NCBI RefSeq assembly: GCF_009737085.1
Contig: NZ_WOVL01000028.1
Coordinates: 1 to 64,000, forward strand
DNA length: 64,000 bases
Source of the DNA: Paenibacillus sp. NEAU-GSW1
GTDB lineage: Bacteria > Bacillota > Bacilli > Paenibacillales > Paenibacillaceae
Direction: 5' to 3'
The notes below the pieces were generated by a model. It saw only the letters and a list, made by a program, of their open reading frames with translations, searched no databases and was not told the origin of the DNA. The translations under genes were made by a program, and so were the position numbers. Positions 33,368-42,127 of the stretch are shown piece after piece (the first letter of the stretch is position 1; every line of letters begins with the position of its first letter).

Positions 33368-33410
33368 AGGGGTGTCCGCGTCATCAATTGATGACAGGAG
33401 GAACACCCCT
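33368..33410. repeat. Palindromic element, copy 3
   Basis: Outer arms AGGGGTGT / ACACCCCT surround a perfect inner palindrome, GTCATCAATTGATGAC (33380-33395). It lies just after the BY-kinase stop and could end that transcript. Confidence 0.75.
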
Positions 33411-33488
33411 ATTTGTCGCGATTAATATTGCGCTGATGCCCGTTTATCAGTACAAGCAACCAGCACTCTTTGTTCTAATCATTACTAT

Positions 33489-33558
33489 ACTTATATAAGT
33501 AAGAGAGGTGTGACTTTGTAACAAGGAGTGACTTTGAGAAAAGGAGTGACTTTAAGCT
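33489..33558 (+). repeat. Palindrome plus three 18-bp tandem repeats upstream of beta-helix gene
   Basis: ACTTATATAAGT (33489-33500) is a perfect palindrome. Then three units with exact 18-bp period follow: GAGGTGTGACTTTGTAAC (33505-33522), AAGGAGTGACTTTGAGAA (33523-33540) and AAGGAGTGACTTTAAGCT (33541-33558). Each unit contains a ribosome-binding-like purine run, but no start codon follows at a fitting distance until 33592. Confidence 0.75.
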
Positions 33559-33591
33559 CCGCTTAAAGATCCTGATGTAAGGAGGAATGTG

Positions 33592-35814
33592 ATGTCCACG
33601 AACAAAACGAAAAATATGAAAATGCACAGCTGGTCATCGTCCGATGTGGTGAAGAAAGAGGAGCAAAATGAAAACTTTCAGACGCTGGATACGGAATTTG
33701 GCTGGCGGGGCATCAATATTCGCTGGAAGGGGGCGAATCCGAACGGCACGGCCGGCAGCTATGCCGCATTGTTAAGCGCTGTCAGCGATGAATCGGACAC
33801 GATTTATATTCCGAAAGGCGTATATTTAATCGAAAAAAATATTACGATATCTAGCGCAAAGCGGCTCGTATTTGCGCGCAATGCCCGTCTCAAGCCGGCA
33901 TCTGGCGTCACGATCACGGTTAATTGCACGATCGACGCCGGCATTTTCGATTGGATATTCGATGTGTCCGCAGGCGGATGGATTGGCGGCTTTCCGCTCG
34001 TTGGCGATATCTACCCGCATTGGTTCGGAGCTAAAGGCGACGGCAATACGGACGATACGGCAGCTTTTCAAGCGGCAATGGACGTCTGCAATAAGAAGTA
34101 CCGCATATTTATCCCGCCGGGCGCTTATCGAATTCGGCGGTCGATTGTCAACAACTCGCGGGGGATGTACGGGGCGGCAACTTATGTTGACGATCAACAG
34201 GATGGGGCCGTGCTCGTCTGGGACCCGATTGATACGGCAACGGATCTGTTGCCTTGCATTCTTATCGATAACGCGGGAATTGATGCCGTTTTCGAAAATT
34301 TTGCAATTCAAGGCAGAGTAGAATACAGCTCGCAATATTTGTCCAAATGGATTGATAAAAGTTTGTTTGATCAAGATTTATATGCGATGTTCGCCGCCGG
34401 AACGGCCGCTATCGCAATTGAAAGCGGAGCTAGGCCTATCTTTCGCAATATTCGTACGGACCGCGTAAAGGTTGGCTTGCTGCTGAACAGCACAGACGGA
34501 CATATTACCTCCTATGATTGCAATTGGAGAGGATTGATCGGCGTCTATTGCCGGATGAACAGCGAGGATTACTACTTCCAAGGAGGAACGATCGCTGGCG
34601 CCTTCTGCGGCCTTATGTTCGGCGTCATGCTTTATGCCAATCATTACGGCGGCTTCTCTGGTTCGATGAAGCGCGTGCATATGGGCTTCTCTCCTTACAG
34701 CTTCTATCAGGTCAAAGACGCCAGCGACTATGATGCCAATAATCAAGTAAACGGGATGACCGGAATGATGGAGACGGTTCGTGCCGAATCGACCGGCGAA
34801 GCCGTTATCAAGCTGCTGCCAAACTCATGGTCGACAGGCTTATTTTTTTCCGGATTTGCAATGTCGTGGTCTCCTGCCGCTTATTCCTCCACAGAGGCGT
34901 GGCAATACGCGCTTCCAGACGATATAAAGCCCCCGAACGAAAAACAGAAATATGCGATCGTGCTTGGCAGGGTAAACAATTCCACTTTTGACGATATCGA
35001 AGGCGCGGCTTTCCGGTCGGGAGCTCCCGGCGCGCTTGGCGCGACCTATATCGAATATATTGAATCGGATGTTGTGCTTACCGGATTAAACCCGAGAGAT
35101 ACGAAGATCAAGTCGAAAAACATTCAGACATCCCTTGCTCTGACAACTCCGCTGGCCGTCGGCGAGTCCCTTCGCACGAAGGTTTACCATGCGATGAGCC
35201 ACGGCAATCTGCTGAAAAACCAGGAGCAGCTGAGCAACTGGAGTTTTATTTCCGGGAAAGGGACGATATTGACCGATCTGTCTGCGCTGCCGGTGCAGCC
35301 AAGCGACGAGATGAAACGATTTATTGGCAACACAATCGGCGGCATTTTGAAAGTAACGCCGGACGGCGTCAATACCGCATATGTGCAATTGCCGTTTCTT
35401 TCGTCGCAATCTTCCGCAATAGATACGACAAGAAGCATCGGCTTTGAATACTATATTTGTTCGTCTGCTTCCCGTTTCCGCAGCCGGATTGACTTCGCGG
35501 GCGGACAATATTTATACGACGAGACATTCGCCGTTACGCCAAACCAGTGGACGCGAATCGCATGCAGAGAATACAAGGCGCCTGCAGCCAGCGCGGGCGG
35601 AGCGAGCTTCTTCGAGCTGTCGGCGACGCAGCCGACTTATATCGCAGCTGTCATGGTCTGCTATGATGCTAACGGCGCATACTCCCCACATTATCATCCC
35701 TATGCCAAGCAGCCGATCGAAAGCGCAGATTCATTTATTCTAACCGACAAATCAACCGGAGCCCGCTGCAAAATCGAGCTGGTGAACGGAGCGCTTCAAA
35801 TTACTGCCCTATAA
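33592..35814 (+). CDS. Pectate-lyase-superfamily beta-helix protein
   Basis: 740 residues without a signal peptide. WFGAKGDGNTDDTAAFQAAM (about 145-165) is the entry motif of the Pectate_lyase_3 family, followed by parallel beta-helix-like repeats and a C-terminal beta-rich carbohydrate-binding-like domain. Related proteins act as phage tail spikes, polysaccharide lyases or epimerases. Within an EPS locus it may trim or modify the polymer, but no catalytic residues can be assigned. The lack of an export signal is odd for an extracellular enzyme. ATG 33592 follows AAGGAGG. Confidence 0.82.
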   Translation: MSTNKTKNMKMHSWSSSDVVKKEEQNENFQTLDTEFGWRGINIRWKGANPNGTAGSYAALLSAVSDESDTIYIPKGVYLIEKNITISSAKRLVFARNARLKPASGVTITVNCTIDAGIFDWIFDVSAGGWIGGFPLVGDIYPHWFGAKGDGNTDDTAAFQAAMDVCNKKYRIFIPPGAYRIRRSIVNNSRGMYGAATYVDDQQDGAVLVWDPIDTATDLLPCILIDNAGIDAVFENFAIQGRVEYSSQYLSKWIDKSLFDQDLYAMFAAGTAAIAIESGARPIFRNIRTDRVKVGLLLNSTDGHITSYDCNWRGLIGVYCRMNSEDYYFQGGTIAGAFCGLMFGVMLYANHYGGFSGSMKRVHMGFSPYSFYQVKDASDYDANNQVNGMTGMMETVRAESTGEAVIKLLPNSWSTGLFFSGFAMSWSPAAYSSTEAWQYALPDDIKPPNEKQKYAIVLGRVNNSTFDDIEGAAFRSGAPGALGATYIEYIESDVVLTGLNPRDTKIKSKNIQTSLALTTPLAVGESLRTKVYHAMSHGNLLKNQEQLSNWSFISGKGTILTDLSALPVQPSDEMKRFIGNTIGGILKVTPDGVNTAYVQLPFLSSQSSAIDTTRSIGFEYYICSSASRFRSRIDFAGGQYLYDETFAVTPNQWTRIACREYKAPAASAGGASFFELSATQPTYIAAVMVCYDANGAYSPHYHPYAKQPIESADSFILTDKSTGARCKIELVNGALQITAL

Positions 35815-35899
35815 TACTTTTGAGTTTTATACAAGCAAGGTTACACCGGAACGGAACAGGCGAATGATTCTGGAGAAGCGATAGCGTTCGCTTTTGTGA

Positions 35900-35938
35900 G
35901 CGGACTCCCACCTTAGACAATTCGTTCAGGGAGTCCGC
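35900..35938. repeat. Inverted repeat between the two EPS transcription units
   Basis: GCGGACTCCC (35900-35909) and GGGAGTCCGC (35929-35938) form a perfect 10-bp stem with a 19-base loop, extended by partly matched flanks. No T run follows, so its role as a terminator is doubtful. Confidence 0.55.
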
Positions 35939-36033
35939 GAGCAATGGCGATCGTAAGAACATTCGGCTGTGCAGTGGATTGGTTTTAACCTGTCTATGCA
36001 GTCGAGTTGCTCTAACCAACAGGGACTTGAGTA

Positions 36034-36062
36034 TTGACATGATACTAAATGTATCATAAAGT
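36034..36062 (+). promoter_or_regulatory. EPS operon promoter 2
   Basis: TTGACA (36034-36039) and TAAAGT (36057-36062) with 17-base spacing, same boxes as promoter 1. It drives the glycosyltransferase block beginning at 36108. Confidence 0.75.
36041..36055. promoter_or_regulatory. GATAC-N5-GTATC operator, copy 3
   Basis: GATACTAAATGTATC fills the spacer of promoter 2, in the same position as copy 1 in promoter 1. Confidence 0.75.
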
Positions 36063-36074
36063 AAAGGTGTTGTA

Positions 36075-36089
36075 GTTACAATACGTAAC
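36075..36089. promoter_or_regulatory. Variant operator GTTAC-N5-GTAAC
   Basis: GTTACAATACGTAAC lies 34 bases after copy 3, the place where promoter 1 has its second operator (35 bases). The half site differs in one base (GATAC to GTTAC) symmetrically on both arms. Confidence 0.5.
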
Positions 36090-36107
36090 AATAAAGGTGG
36101 TTCCCGC

Positions 36108-37034
36108 ATGAAAATAAGCGTTGTCATTCCAACTTACAAACGAGTGTCGACTCTGGTTGAATGTTTGGACGGCATTCGATGGCAGAGGCGTGTCCCGGAT
36201 GAAATTGTTGTCATTGCGAGGCAATCCGACGAGGAAACGCTCGCTTTTTTGAATCGTTTTACCGCGTTGAACATTACGTTGGTTTTGATCGAAAAGCCGG
36301 GAGCGATCGCAGCGCTGAATGCCGGGATTGGACGGGCATCCGGAGATATTATCGTCATTACAGATGATGACACGATCGGTCATTCCGACTGGATTGAACG
36401 GATAGAGCGGCATTACATAGAGGATGATAGGCTCGGAGGGCTGGGCGGAAAGGACTATGTGTATCATGACGGCATTCTCGAGCGGGGCTCGGCAGATCGG
36501 GTAGGCAAACTGATGTGGTTCGGCAGAATGATCGGCAATCATCATATCGGCACCGGCAACGCGCGCGAAGCAGACATTATGAAGGGAGCCAATATGAGCT
36601 TCCGCAAGCAGGCTGCGCAAGGACTGCGGCTGGATGAGAACCTGAAAGGCAACGGAGCGCAGGTGCATTGGGAAGTGGGATTCAGTTTATCCATTAAGAA
36701 AAGAGGCTGGACTCTGAAGTACGACCCGAAGGTTTGCGTCGATCATTTTCCGGCGGTTCGCCATGACGAGGATCAACGGAACGGCTTTAACGAAACGGCA
36801 GCCTTCAATCATTCCCATAACGAAACCTACGCGATTCTTAGCCACATTGGCCGTATGCGAGGACAGCTGTTTTTGCTCTGGTGCGTCGCAGTCGGCAGCA
36901 AGCCGTCACCGGGAGCTTTGCAATATTTGCGGGCGTTCCCTAGAACAGATATGCGGCTCAATCTGGCGAAATTGCTAATCGCGCTGCGGGGCAGGAGGGA
37001 AGGATGGAGAACATGGAAACACACGAGAGGCTGA
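36108..37034 (+). CDS. Family 2 glycosyltransferase
   Basis: 308 residues. GT-A fold: SVVIPTYKRVSTLVECLDGI at the N-terminus, the metal-binding TDDDT near residue 90, and the acceptor-side MKGANMSFRKQA. It is an inverting transferase that adds a sugar to the lipid-linked repeat unit on the cytoplasmic side. Donor unknown. First gene behind promoter 2; its end overlaps the next gene. Confidence 0.9.
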   Translation: MKISVVIPTYKRVSTLVECLDGIRWQRRVPDEIVVIARQSDEETLAFLNRFTALNITLVLIEKPGAIAALNAGIGRASGDIIVITDDDTIGHSDWIERIERHYIEDDRLGGLGGKDYVYHDGILERGSADRVGKLMWFGRMIGNHHIGTGNAREADIMKGANMSFRKQAAQGLRLDENLKGNGAQVHWEVGFSLSIKKRGWTLKYDPKVCVDHFPAVRHDEDQRNGFNETAAFNHSHNETYAILSHIGRMRGQLFLLWCVAVGSKPSPGALQYLRAFPRTDMRLNLAKLLIALRGRREGWRTWKHTRG

Positions 37035-38065
37035 AAATCGCCGTTATCGCTTTTGAGCTCATTACGCCTCATGCCCGGACGGGGGGCGTCAGCCATTTCA
37101 ATCACCGGCTTTGCACGAAGCTGTCGGAATGGGGCCACGAAATAACGGCATATACGATGAATAATGAGCTGGAAAATGCCAGCTACCGCATCCAATCGCT
37201 ATATGAGCAAAAAGGGCAAGCGAATCGTATCAGCCGTTTTTATTGGGCTCCGTTCTCGGCTCGCAAAGTGGACTTTAGCGCTTACGACTTAGTTATTTCG
37301 AGCGGCGACGACTGGGCGATGCGACGTCAGGGCAAGCCGTGGGTGCGGATTATGCACGGAAGCGCATGGCGAGAGGTACAGCACAATACTCGAATGCTCA
37401 GGAAAATAAATCTGTCGTTTCAATATTTGCTCGAGCGGCTATCGTTTAGGCAATCCTCGGTTACGCTTTTTAACTCCAACGATACCGAAACGCTTTATCC
37501 GGCCAGGAAGCAGGATAAGGTGCTGTTCTTGCCGGTAGACACCAAGCTGTTCTATCCGGGAGAAAAAGCGTCCGTTCCGACTATTCTATTCGTCGGCGCG
37601 CTCGATAGCCGAAAGCGCGGCAGAATGCTGCGGGATCTCTTCGTTGCTTCTATCCGCAAACGGATTCCGGATGCGCGGTTATGGATGGTATGTCACCCGG
37701 GAGAGCCGCTTGACGGGGTCGAATATTTTGAGCATCTTTCGAATGAAGCGTTGGCCGATCTTTATCGAAAGGCTCATGTTTACTGTATGCCCTCCACGTA
37801 CGAAGGCTTTGGACTGCCGTATCTTGAGGCGTTGGCAAGCGGAACGCTCGCAGTCAGCACGCCGAATCCGGGCGCCAATGAGGTGCTGCAAAACGGAAAA
37901 TACGGCGTAGTCGTTCCAGACAGCCAATTGGCCGATGCGATCGCTGACGCTTTGCTGAATTATGGAGATTACAAGGATAAGATTGCGGACGGTCTGCAGC
38001 GCGCTTCCGATTGCAGCTGGGAAAATGTTGTGCCGCATTATTTATCGTATGGCAGGCGCCAATAG
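37004..38065 (+). CDS. Family 4 glycosyltransferase
   Basis: 353 residues. GT-B fold with C-terminal CMPSTYEGFGLPYLEALASG, the nucleotide-sugar binding E-x7-E motif, and FVGALDSRKRG at the domain start. Retaining transferase of the repeat-unit pathway; donor not predictable. The gene overlaps the preceding one by 31 bases. ATG 37004 follows GGAGGGAAGG. Confidence 0.9.
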   Translation: MENMETHERLKIAVIAFELITPHARTGGVSHFNHRLCTKLSEWGHEITAYTMNNELENASYRIQSLYEQKGQANRISRFYWAPFSARKVDFSAYDLVISSGDDWAMRRQGKPWVRIMHGSAWREVQHNTRMLRKINLSFQYLLERLSFRQSSVTLFNSNDTETLYPARKQDKVLFLPVDTKLFYPGEKASVPTILFVGALDSRKRGRMLRDLFVASIRKRIPDARLWMVCHPGEPLDGVEYFEHLSNEALADLYRKAHVYCMPSTYEGFGLPYLEALASGTLAVSTPNPGANEVLQNGKYGVVVPDSQLADAIADALLNYGDYKDKIADGLQRASDCSWENVVPHYLSYGRRQ

Positions 38066-38091
38066 GGAGAAAAGGCGAGGAGGGCGACACT

Positions 38092-39552
38092 TTGCATGCT
38101 TTAAGATACATATTGTATCGAGACAGGCTGATTCCGTTCATTGCGGCAATTGCCTGTATACTCCTATCCATCGCTTTAGGCTTCCAATCGGCGAAAGAGG
38201 ATCAGCTTCAAATGCTGATTCAGCTTGCCTTCGTATTGTTCGCGAGCATGACTGCGCTGTTCATCTATGTAAGCAAGCCGGAGGCGCTGCTTCCTTATTG
38301 TTTGTTCGGCTGGGCGTTTTTTCCTGAAGCGAGGCGCGTAATCGACTGGAGCTTTATGCAATTCAGCGATTTTCCGCTGCTGGCGATGGCGCCGCTGCTC
38401 GTTAATTTGACCTTGCTTATCCCCGTTGTGCGCGGCTTTCACCGGAGCAGCAAAGCGATGAGGAAGACAGCTGTCGCTTTGGCGCTAATTATAGCGTACG
38501 GTTTAATTATTGGAACGCTCCACTATGGATCGGCTGCGTTCTATGAGGGTGTCAGTTATGTCGCGCCGCTGCTAATTGTGCTCTATGTGCATGTTTGCGG
38601 ATTTGACGGCGCAGTGCGGGATAAGTGGTTGAAATCGGCGGCCTGCATCGGCTTGCTGGCGGCATTGTACGGCATCTATCAATATTTCTTTATCCCGCCA
38701 TGGGATCAGTTCTGGATGATTCATTCCGGCATGACCTCTATCGGCCATCCGTCGCCGCTGCAGGTGAGAGTATTCTCCACGTTGAATTCGCCGGGCCCGG
38801 CGGCAGTCTTCTTAACCATGATCCTTGGCTTTATGATCGTGCAGAGAAGATGGCGGGCGTTTGGCGCGATCGGAACGGCAGCCGTATTTTTTGCTTTGCT
38901 GATTACGCTGGTCCGGAGCGCGTGGCTCGGGTTGCTTGTCATGCTGTTTGCTTATTTCCTAAAAGCCAAGGCGGTCAATAAATTGAAGCTGCTGTCGATT
39001 CTCGCGGCAGGCGTGCTCATTTACATGTTTGTGCTGCCTAACATTACGGGCGCCTCGACTATTATGAACCGTATGGAGACGTTGACCTCGCTTGACGAAG
39101 ATGTCTCTTACAATGCAAGGCTGTCATTCGCCTCCTCTATAAGCGAGGTTATTTTGGCCGATCCGATCGGCAGAGGTCTCGGGGCGTCGGGTTTAGGCAC
39201 AAAATTGTATGCAAACAGCAAGTTTGAATCGTTTGATAACGGCTATTTGAATTTGTTTTTTTCGTTTGGCGTCATTGGCGGAGGGGGCTTTATTGCGGTC
39301 CTTGCATCTCTGTTGATCAAGCTTTGGAAGCAAAAGAACAGCAATGATTATGTTCATTTGGCGATTGCCGGCATTATGGCGCTATTATGTTTGATGATGA
39401 GCGTGAATGTTCTGACGGGAGTTAGCGGCGCTATTCTGTGGTTTGTCGTTTCGATCGGATTTTTCCAAGAGCGTTCCTCGAATGCTGCGGAAATCGAAGC
39501 AAGAAAGGAGGCGAACGCTTATGGCCGTAATGCAAATCATTCGAAGGAATGA
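38092..39552 (+). CDS. O-antigen ligase/polymerase-like protein (Wzy type)
   Basis: 486 residues with about eleven membrane segments and a large loop containing RMETLTSLDEDVSYNARLSF, followed by DPIGRGLGASG, as in Wzy/WaaL proteins. It would polymerise the repeat units outside the membrane. TTG 38092 behind GAGGAGGG is preferred over the upstream frame from 38011, which overlaps the previous gene. A perfect GATAC-N5-GTATC palindrome lies within codons 5-10. Confidence 0.87.
   Translation: MHALRYILYRDRLIPFIAAIACILLSIALGFQSAKEDQLQMLIQLAFVLFASMTALFIYVSKPEALLPYCLFGWAFFPEARRVIDWSFMQFSDFPLLAMAPLLVNLTLLIPVVRGFHRSSKAMRKTAVALALIIAYGLIIGTLHYGSAAFYEGVSYVAPLLIVLYVHVCGFDGAVRDKWLKSAACIGLLAALYGIYQYFFIPPWDQFWMIHSGMTSIGHPSPLQVRVFSTLNSPGPAAVFLTMILGFMIVQRRWRAFGAIGTAAVFFALLITLVRSAWLGLLVMLFAYFLKAKAVNKLKLLSILAAGVLIYMFVLPNITGASTIMNRMETLTSLDEDVSYNARLSFASSISEVILADPIGRGLGASGLGTKLYANSKFESFDNGYLNLFFSFGVIGGGGFIAVLASLLIKLWKQKNSNDYVHLAIAGIMALLCLMMSVNVLTGVSGAILWFVVSIGFFQERSSNAAEIEARKEANAYGRNANHSKE
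38105..38119. promoter_or_regulatory. GATAC-N5-GTATC operator, copy 4 (inside polymerase gene)
   Basis: GATACATATTGTATC is a perfect match to the operator but lies within the coding sequence just after the polymerase start codon. It could act as a roadblock or belong to an internal promoter; chance is also possible. Confidence 0.45.
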
Positions 39553-40870
39553 CAGTTTAGGTCATATCGCGCGTATTTTTGCTTCCAATGTATTTATTTT
39601 GGTCTTAAGCACATTGACGGGCATTATGATCGCCAGATTTCTGGGCCCTGTCGGACGCGGCGAGCAAGCGGTCATGATTATGTGGCCGCAAGTGCTTTCT
39701 TGTTTAGTCACGCTGGGGCTTCCTTCATCGGTCATTTATTGCATCAAAAAAAACGAAAGCGATCAAGCGTCGCTCTATTTTTCAGCGATCGCGATCGGCG
39801 CTGTAATTGGCAGCCTTGCTGTAGTCGCCGGATTGTTCGTCATACCTTCTCGAATGGAAGAGTATTCGCCGGCAGTCATCGAGTTTGCAAAATGGGCGCT
39901 CATCGTCACCCCCTTTAGCTTGCTGGGCTTAGTGAACAATGCGGCATTGCAAGCAAGAGATGAATTTACGCTGTTCAACACGGTCCGTTATGTGCCCAAT
40001 ATTATGACGCTCCTGTTTCTGTCGATTCTGGTGTTTACGAATCATGTGAATCCGTTCCTGACATCCCTCGCATACTTGACTCCGCAAATTCCCGTTACCT
40101 TGTGGCTTATTGTTCGCATGAGCGTCATTTACAGAGCCAACTGGAAAGTGAATGCGCAATCGATTCGGACGCTGGCAGGTTACGGGGTCCGTTCCTACGG
40201 CACCGATCTGGCGGGCACGATGTCCTATTACATCGACCAAATTATTGTCGTCAGCCTGCTGATGCCTCAAAGTCTCGGACTCTATGTCGTCGCCCTAAGC
40301 TTGTCCAAAATATTAAATACGGTACAGGTATCCGTCGTTTCCGTCTTTTTCCCTGAGGCTTCGCGGTTGGAGAAGCAAAGCGCAATCGAGTATACGCTAA
40401 AGGTGTTTCGGCTTACGTCGATCATTACGCTGGCTTTGGCGCTGCTTGCGCTTCTGCTCTCGCCTTATGCGCTGCCGCTGCTTTACGGAGCATCGTTTGC
40501 CAAAGCGGTCCCCGTGCTGGAAATATTGCTGCTCCAGGTCGTCATTGCAAGCGGGGCGGACACGCTTTCGCAGGGCTACATGGCGATTGGCAAACCGGGA
40601 AGAATTACGCTGCTGCAGTTTGGAACGCTGGCTGCGAATGCGGCCTTGCTGCTTCTGCTCGTGCCGCTCATGGAGATAGAAGGCGCGGCGATCTCATTGC
40701 TGCTCTCCACAGTACTTAAGCTTGCGGCGTTAATCTGGATGTACAAACGCGAGCATTCCATCGGGTTTAACCGATATATACCTTCCAAAAGCGAGGTGAG
40801 CGGGCTGTGGAAGAAAGCAATCCGGTCGAGAACGACCAAAGAGCATGAGCGTTATGCAGAAGCGGATTAG
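39521..40870 (+). CDS. Polysaccharide flippase (Wzx/MATE-like)
   Basis: 449 residues with about twelve membrane segments and the N-terminal FASNVFILVLSTLTGIMIAR followed by FLGPVGRGE, typical of the polysaccharide biosynthesis protein family. It would move lipid-linked repeat units across the membrane for Wzy. ATG 39521 follows AAAGGAGG; the gene overlaps the polymerase gene by 32 bases. Confidence 0.9.
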   Translation: MAVMQIIRRNDSLGHIARIFASNVFILVLSTLTGIMIARFLGPVGRGEQAVMIMWPQVLSCLVTLGLPSSVIYCIKKNESDQASLYFSAIAIGAVIGSLAVVAGLFVIPSRMEEYSPAVIEFAKWALIVTPFSLLGLVNNAALQARDEFTLFNTVRYVPNIMTLLFLSILVFTNHVNPFLTSLAYLTPQIPVTLWLIVRMSVIYRANWKVNAQSIRTLAGYGVRSYGTDLAGTMSYYIDQIIVVSLLMPQSLGLYVVALSLSKILNTVQVSVVSVFFPEASRLEKQSAIEYTLKVFRLTSIITLALALLALLLSPYALPLLYGASFAKAVPVLEILLLQVVIASGADTLSQGYMAIGKPGRITLLQFGTLAANAALLLLLVPLMEIEGAAISLLLSTVLKLAALIWMYKREHSIGFNRYIPSKSEVSGLWKKAIRSRTTKEHERYAEAD

Positions 40871-40897
40871 CCATTTTCGGATAGGAGAGAGCAACGG

Positions 40898-42091
40898 ATG
40901 AGGATACTGTCGACGGGGCTTGGCTGGAATGAATTTAAGCCAGGCGGATTGAATCGCTATTTTGTAGATTACATTTCAGCGTTGAAAGAAACGGGCCACT
41001 CCGAACAGGGTATCGTCATTGCCGAACGCGACGAAGCGCTCGATACGGATTTAAACATTGTCAATGTCGCGGGCAATGAGCTGCATTCTTACGCGCGGAT
41101 GAGAAGGGTGCGGGAGCAGACGCTGCAATCCGTGGAAGCCTTTCGCCCGGACGTATTCAATCCCCATTTCGCCATGTATGCCGCATTGGTATCCAGACGC
41201 GCGTTGCCGGAACATGTGCCGATCGTGACACATTTTCACGGGCCTTGGGCGAGCGAATCCAAGATGGAGGACGGCGGCAAGACGGCCGTTGTTCGCGAGG
41301 CGCGGTATCAGATGAAAAAGCAGCTTGAGAAGATGACTTATCGGAAATCGGACAGCTTTATCGTGCTGAGCGAGTATGCCCGCGATCTGTTGGCGGAGCA
41401 ATACGGCATCGACGAACGCAAGGTCAACATTATTCCGGGCGCAGTCGAGCACCAGCGGTTTGTTCCGCATCCCGATCGCGCTGCATTGCGATTGCGTCTT
41501 GGCATACCGGGCAATGAGAAGCTGCTGTTCTGCGCGCGGCGCATCGTGAGGCGAATGGGGATAGACATCTTGATCGAAGCGATGCAGACGGTTGTCAGGC
41601 AAGAGCCGAATACGCGGCTGCTCATTGCCGGAGATGGACCGATGCGCCAATCGTACGAAGCTCTAATCTCGGAATATGGATTGAAAGGCAAAGTTGAATT
41701 TCTCGGCAGAGTGTCCAATGACGAGCTGGTGGAATGGTATCAGGCGGCCGACCTTTCGCTAGTGCCGACGATTACGCTCGAAGGCTTTGGCCTTGTCACG
41801 GTTGAATCGCTGGCTTGCGGTACGCCGGTGCTGGGGACGCCGTTTGGCGGAACGCGAGAAATTTTAAGCAAACTATCGAACGATTTGCTCTTCCGGGACG
41901 GCAGGGCGCAATCGATGAGCGACTCGATTATTGCCGCATGCAGGGGCGAATTGGCCGTTCCAACGAGGGATGCTTGCCGGGAGCATGTGCTGCAGCATTA
42001 TACATGGGAATGCGCTGCGAAGGCGATTGTTGAAGTTTTCGAGCAAGAGCGGGAAAAAAGAAGATTGCAGAGCGCGAAGAGCAGAGGGTAA
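40898..42091 (+). CDS. Family 4 glycosyltransferase
   Basis: 397 residues with a complete GT-B fold: N-terminal GLGWNEFKPGGLNRYFVDY, linker LLFCARRIVRRMGIDILIEA, and C-terminal LVPTITLEGFGLVTVESLAC followed by GTPVLGTPFGG. Retaining enzyme, donor unknown. ATG 40898 follows GGAGAG, 27 bases after the flippase gene. Confidence 0.9.
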   Translation: MRILSTGLGWNEFKPGGLNRYFVDYISALKETGHSEQGIVIAERDEALDTDLNIVNVAGNELHSYARMRRVREQTLQSVEAFRPDVFNPHFAMYAALVSRRALPEHVPIVTHFHGPWASESKMEDGGKTAVVREARYQMKKQLEKMTYRKSDSFIVLSEYARDLLAEQYGIDERKVNIIPGAVEHQRFVPHPDRAALRLRLGIPGNEKLLFCARRIVRRMGIDILIEAMQTVVRQEPNTRLLIAGDGPMRQSYEALISEYGLKGKVEFLGRVSNDELVEWYQAADLSLVPTITLEGFGLVTVESLACGTPVLGTPFGGTREILSKLSNDLLFRDGRAQSMSDSIIAACRGELAVPTRDACREHVLQHYTWECAAKAIVEVFEQEREKRRLQSAKSRG

Positions 42092-42127
42092 AGAGCAAAT
42101 CTCCAAAAATGCCGAGGAGGACTTTTG

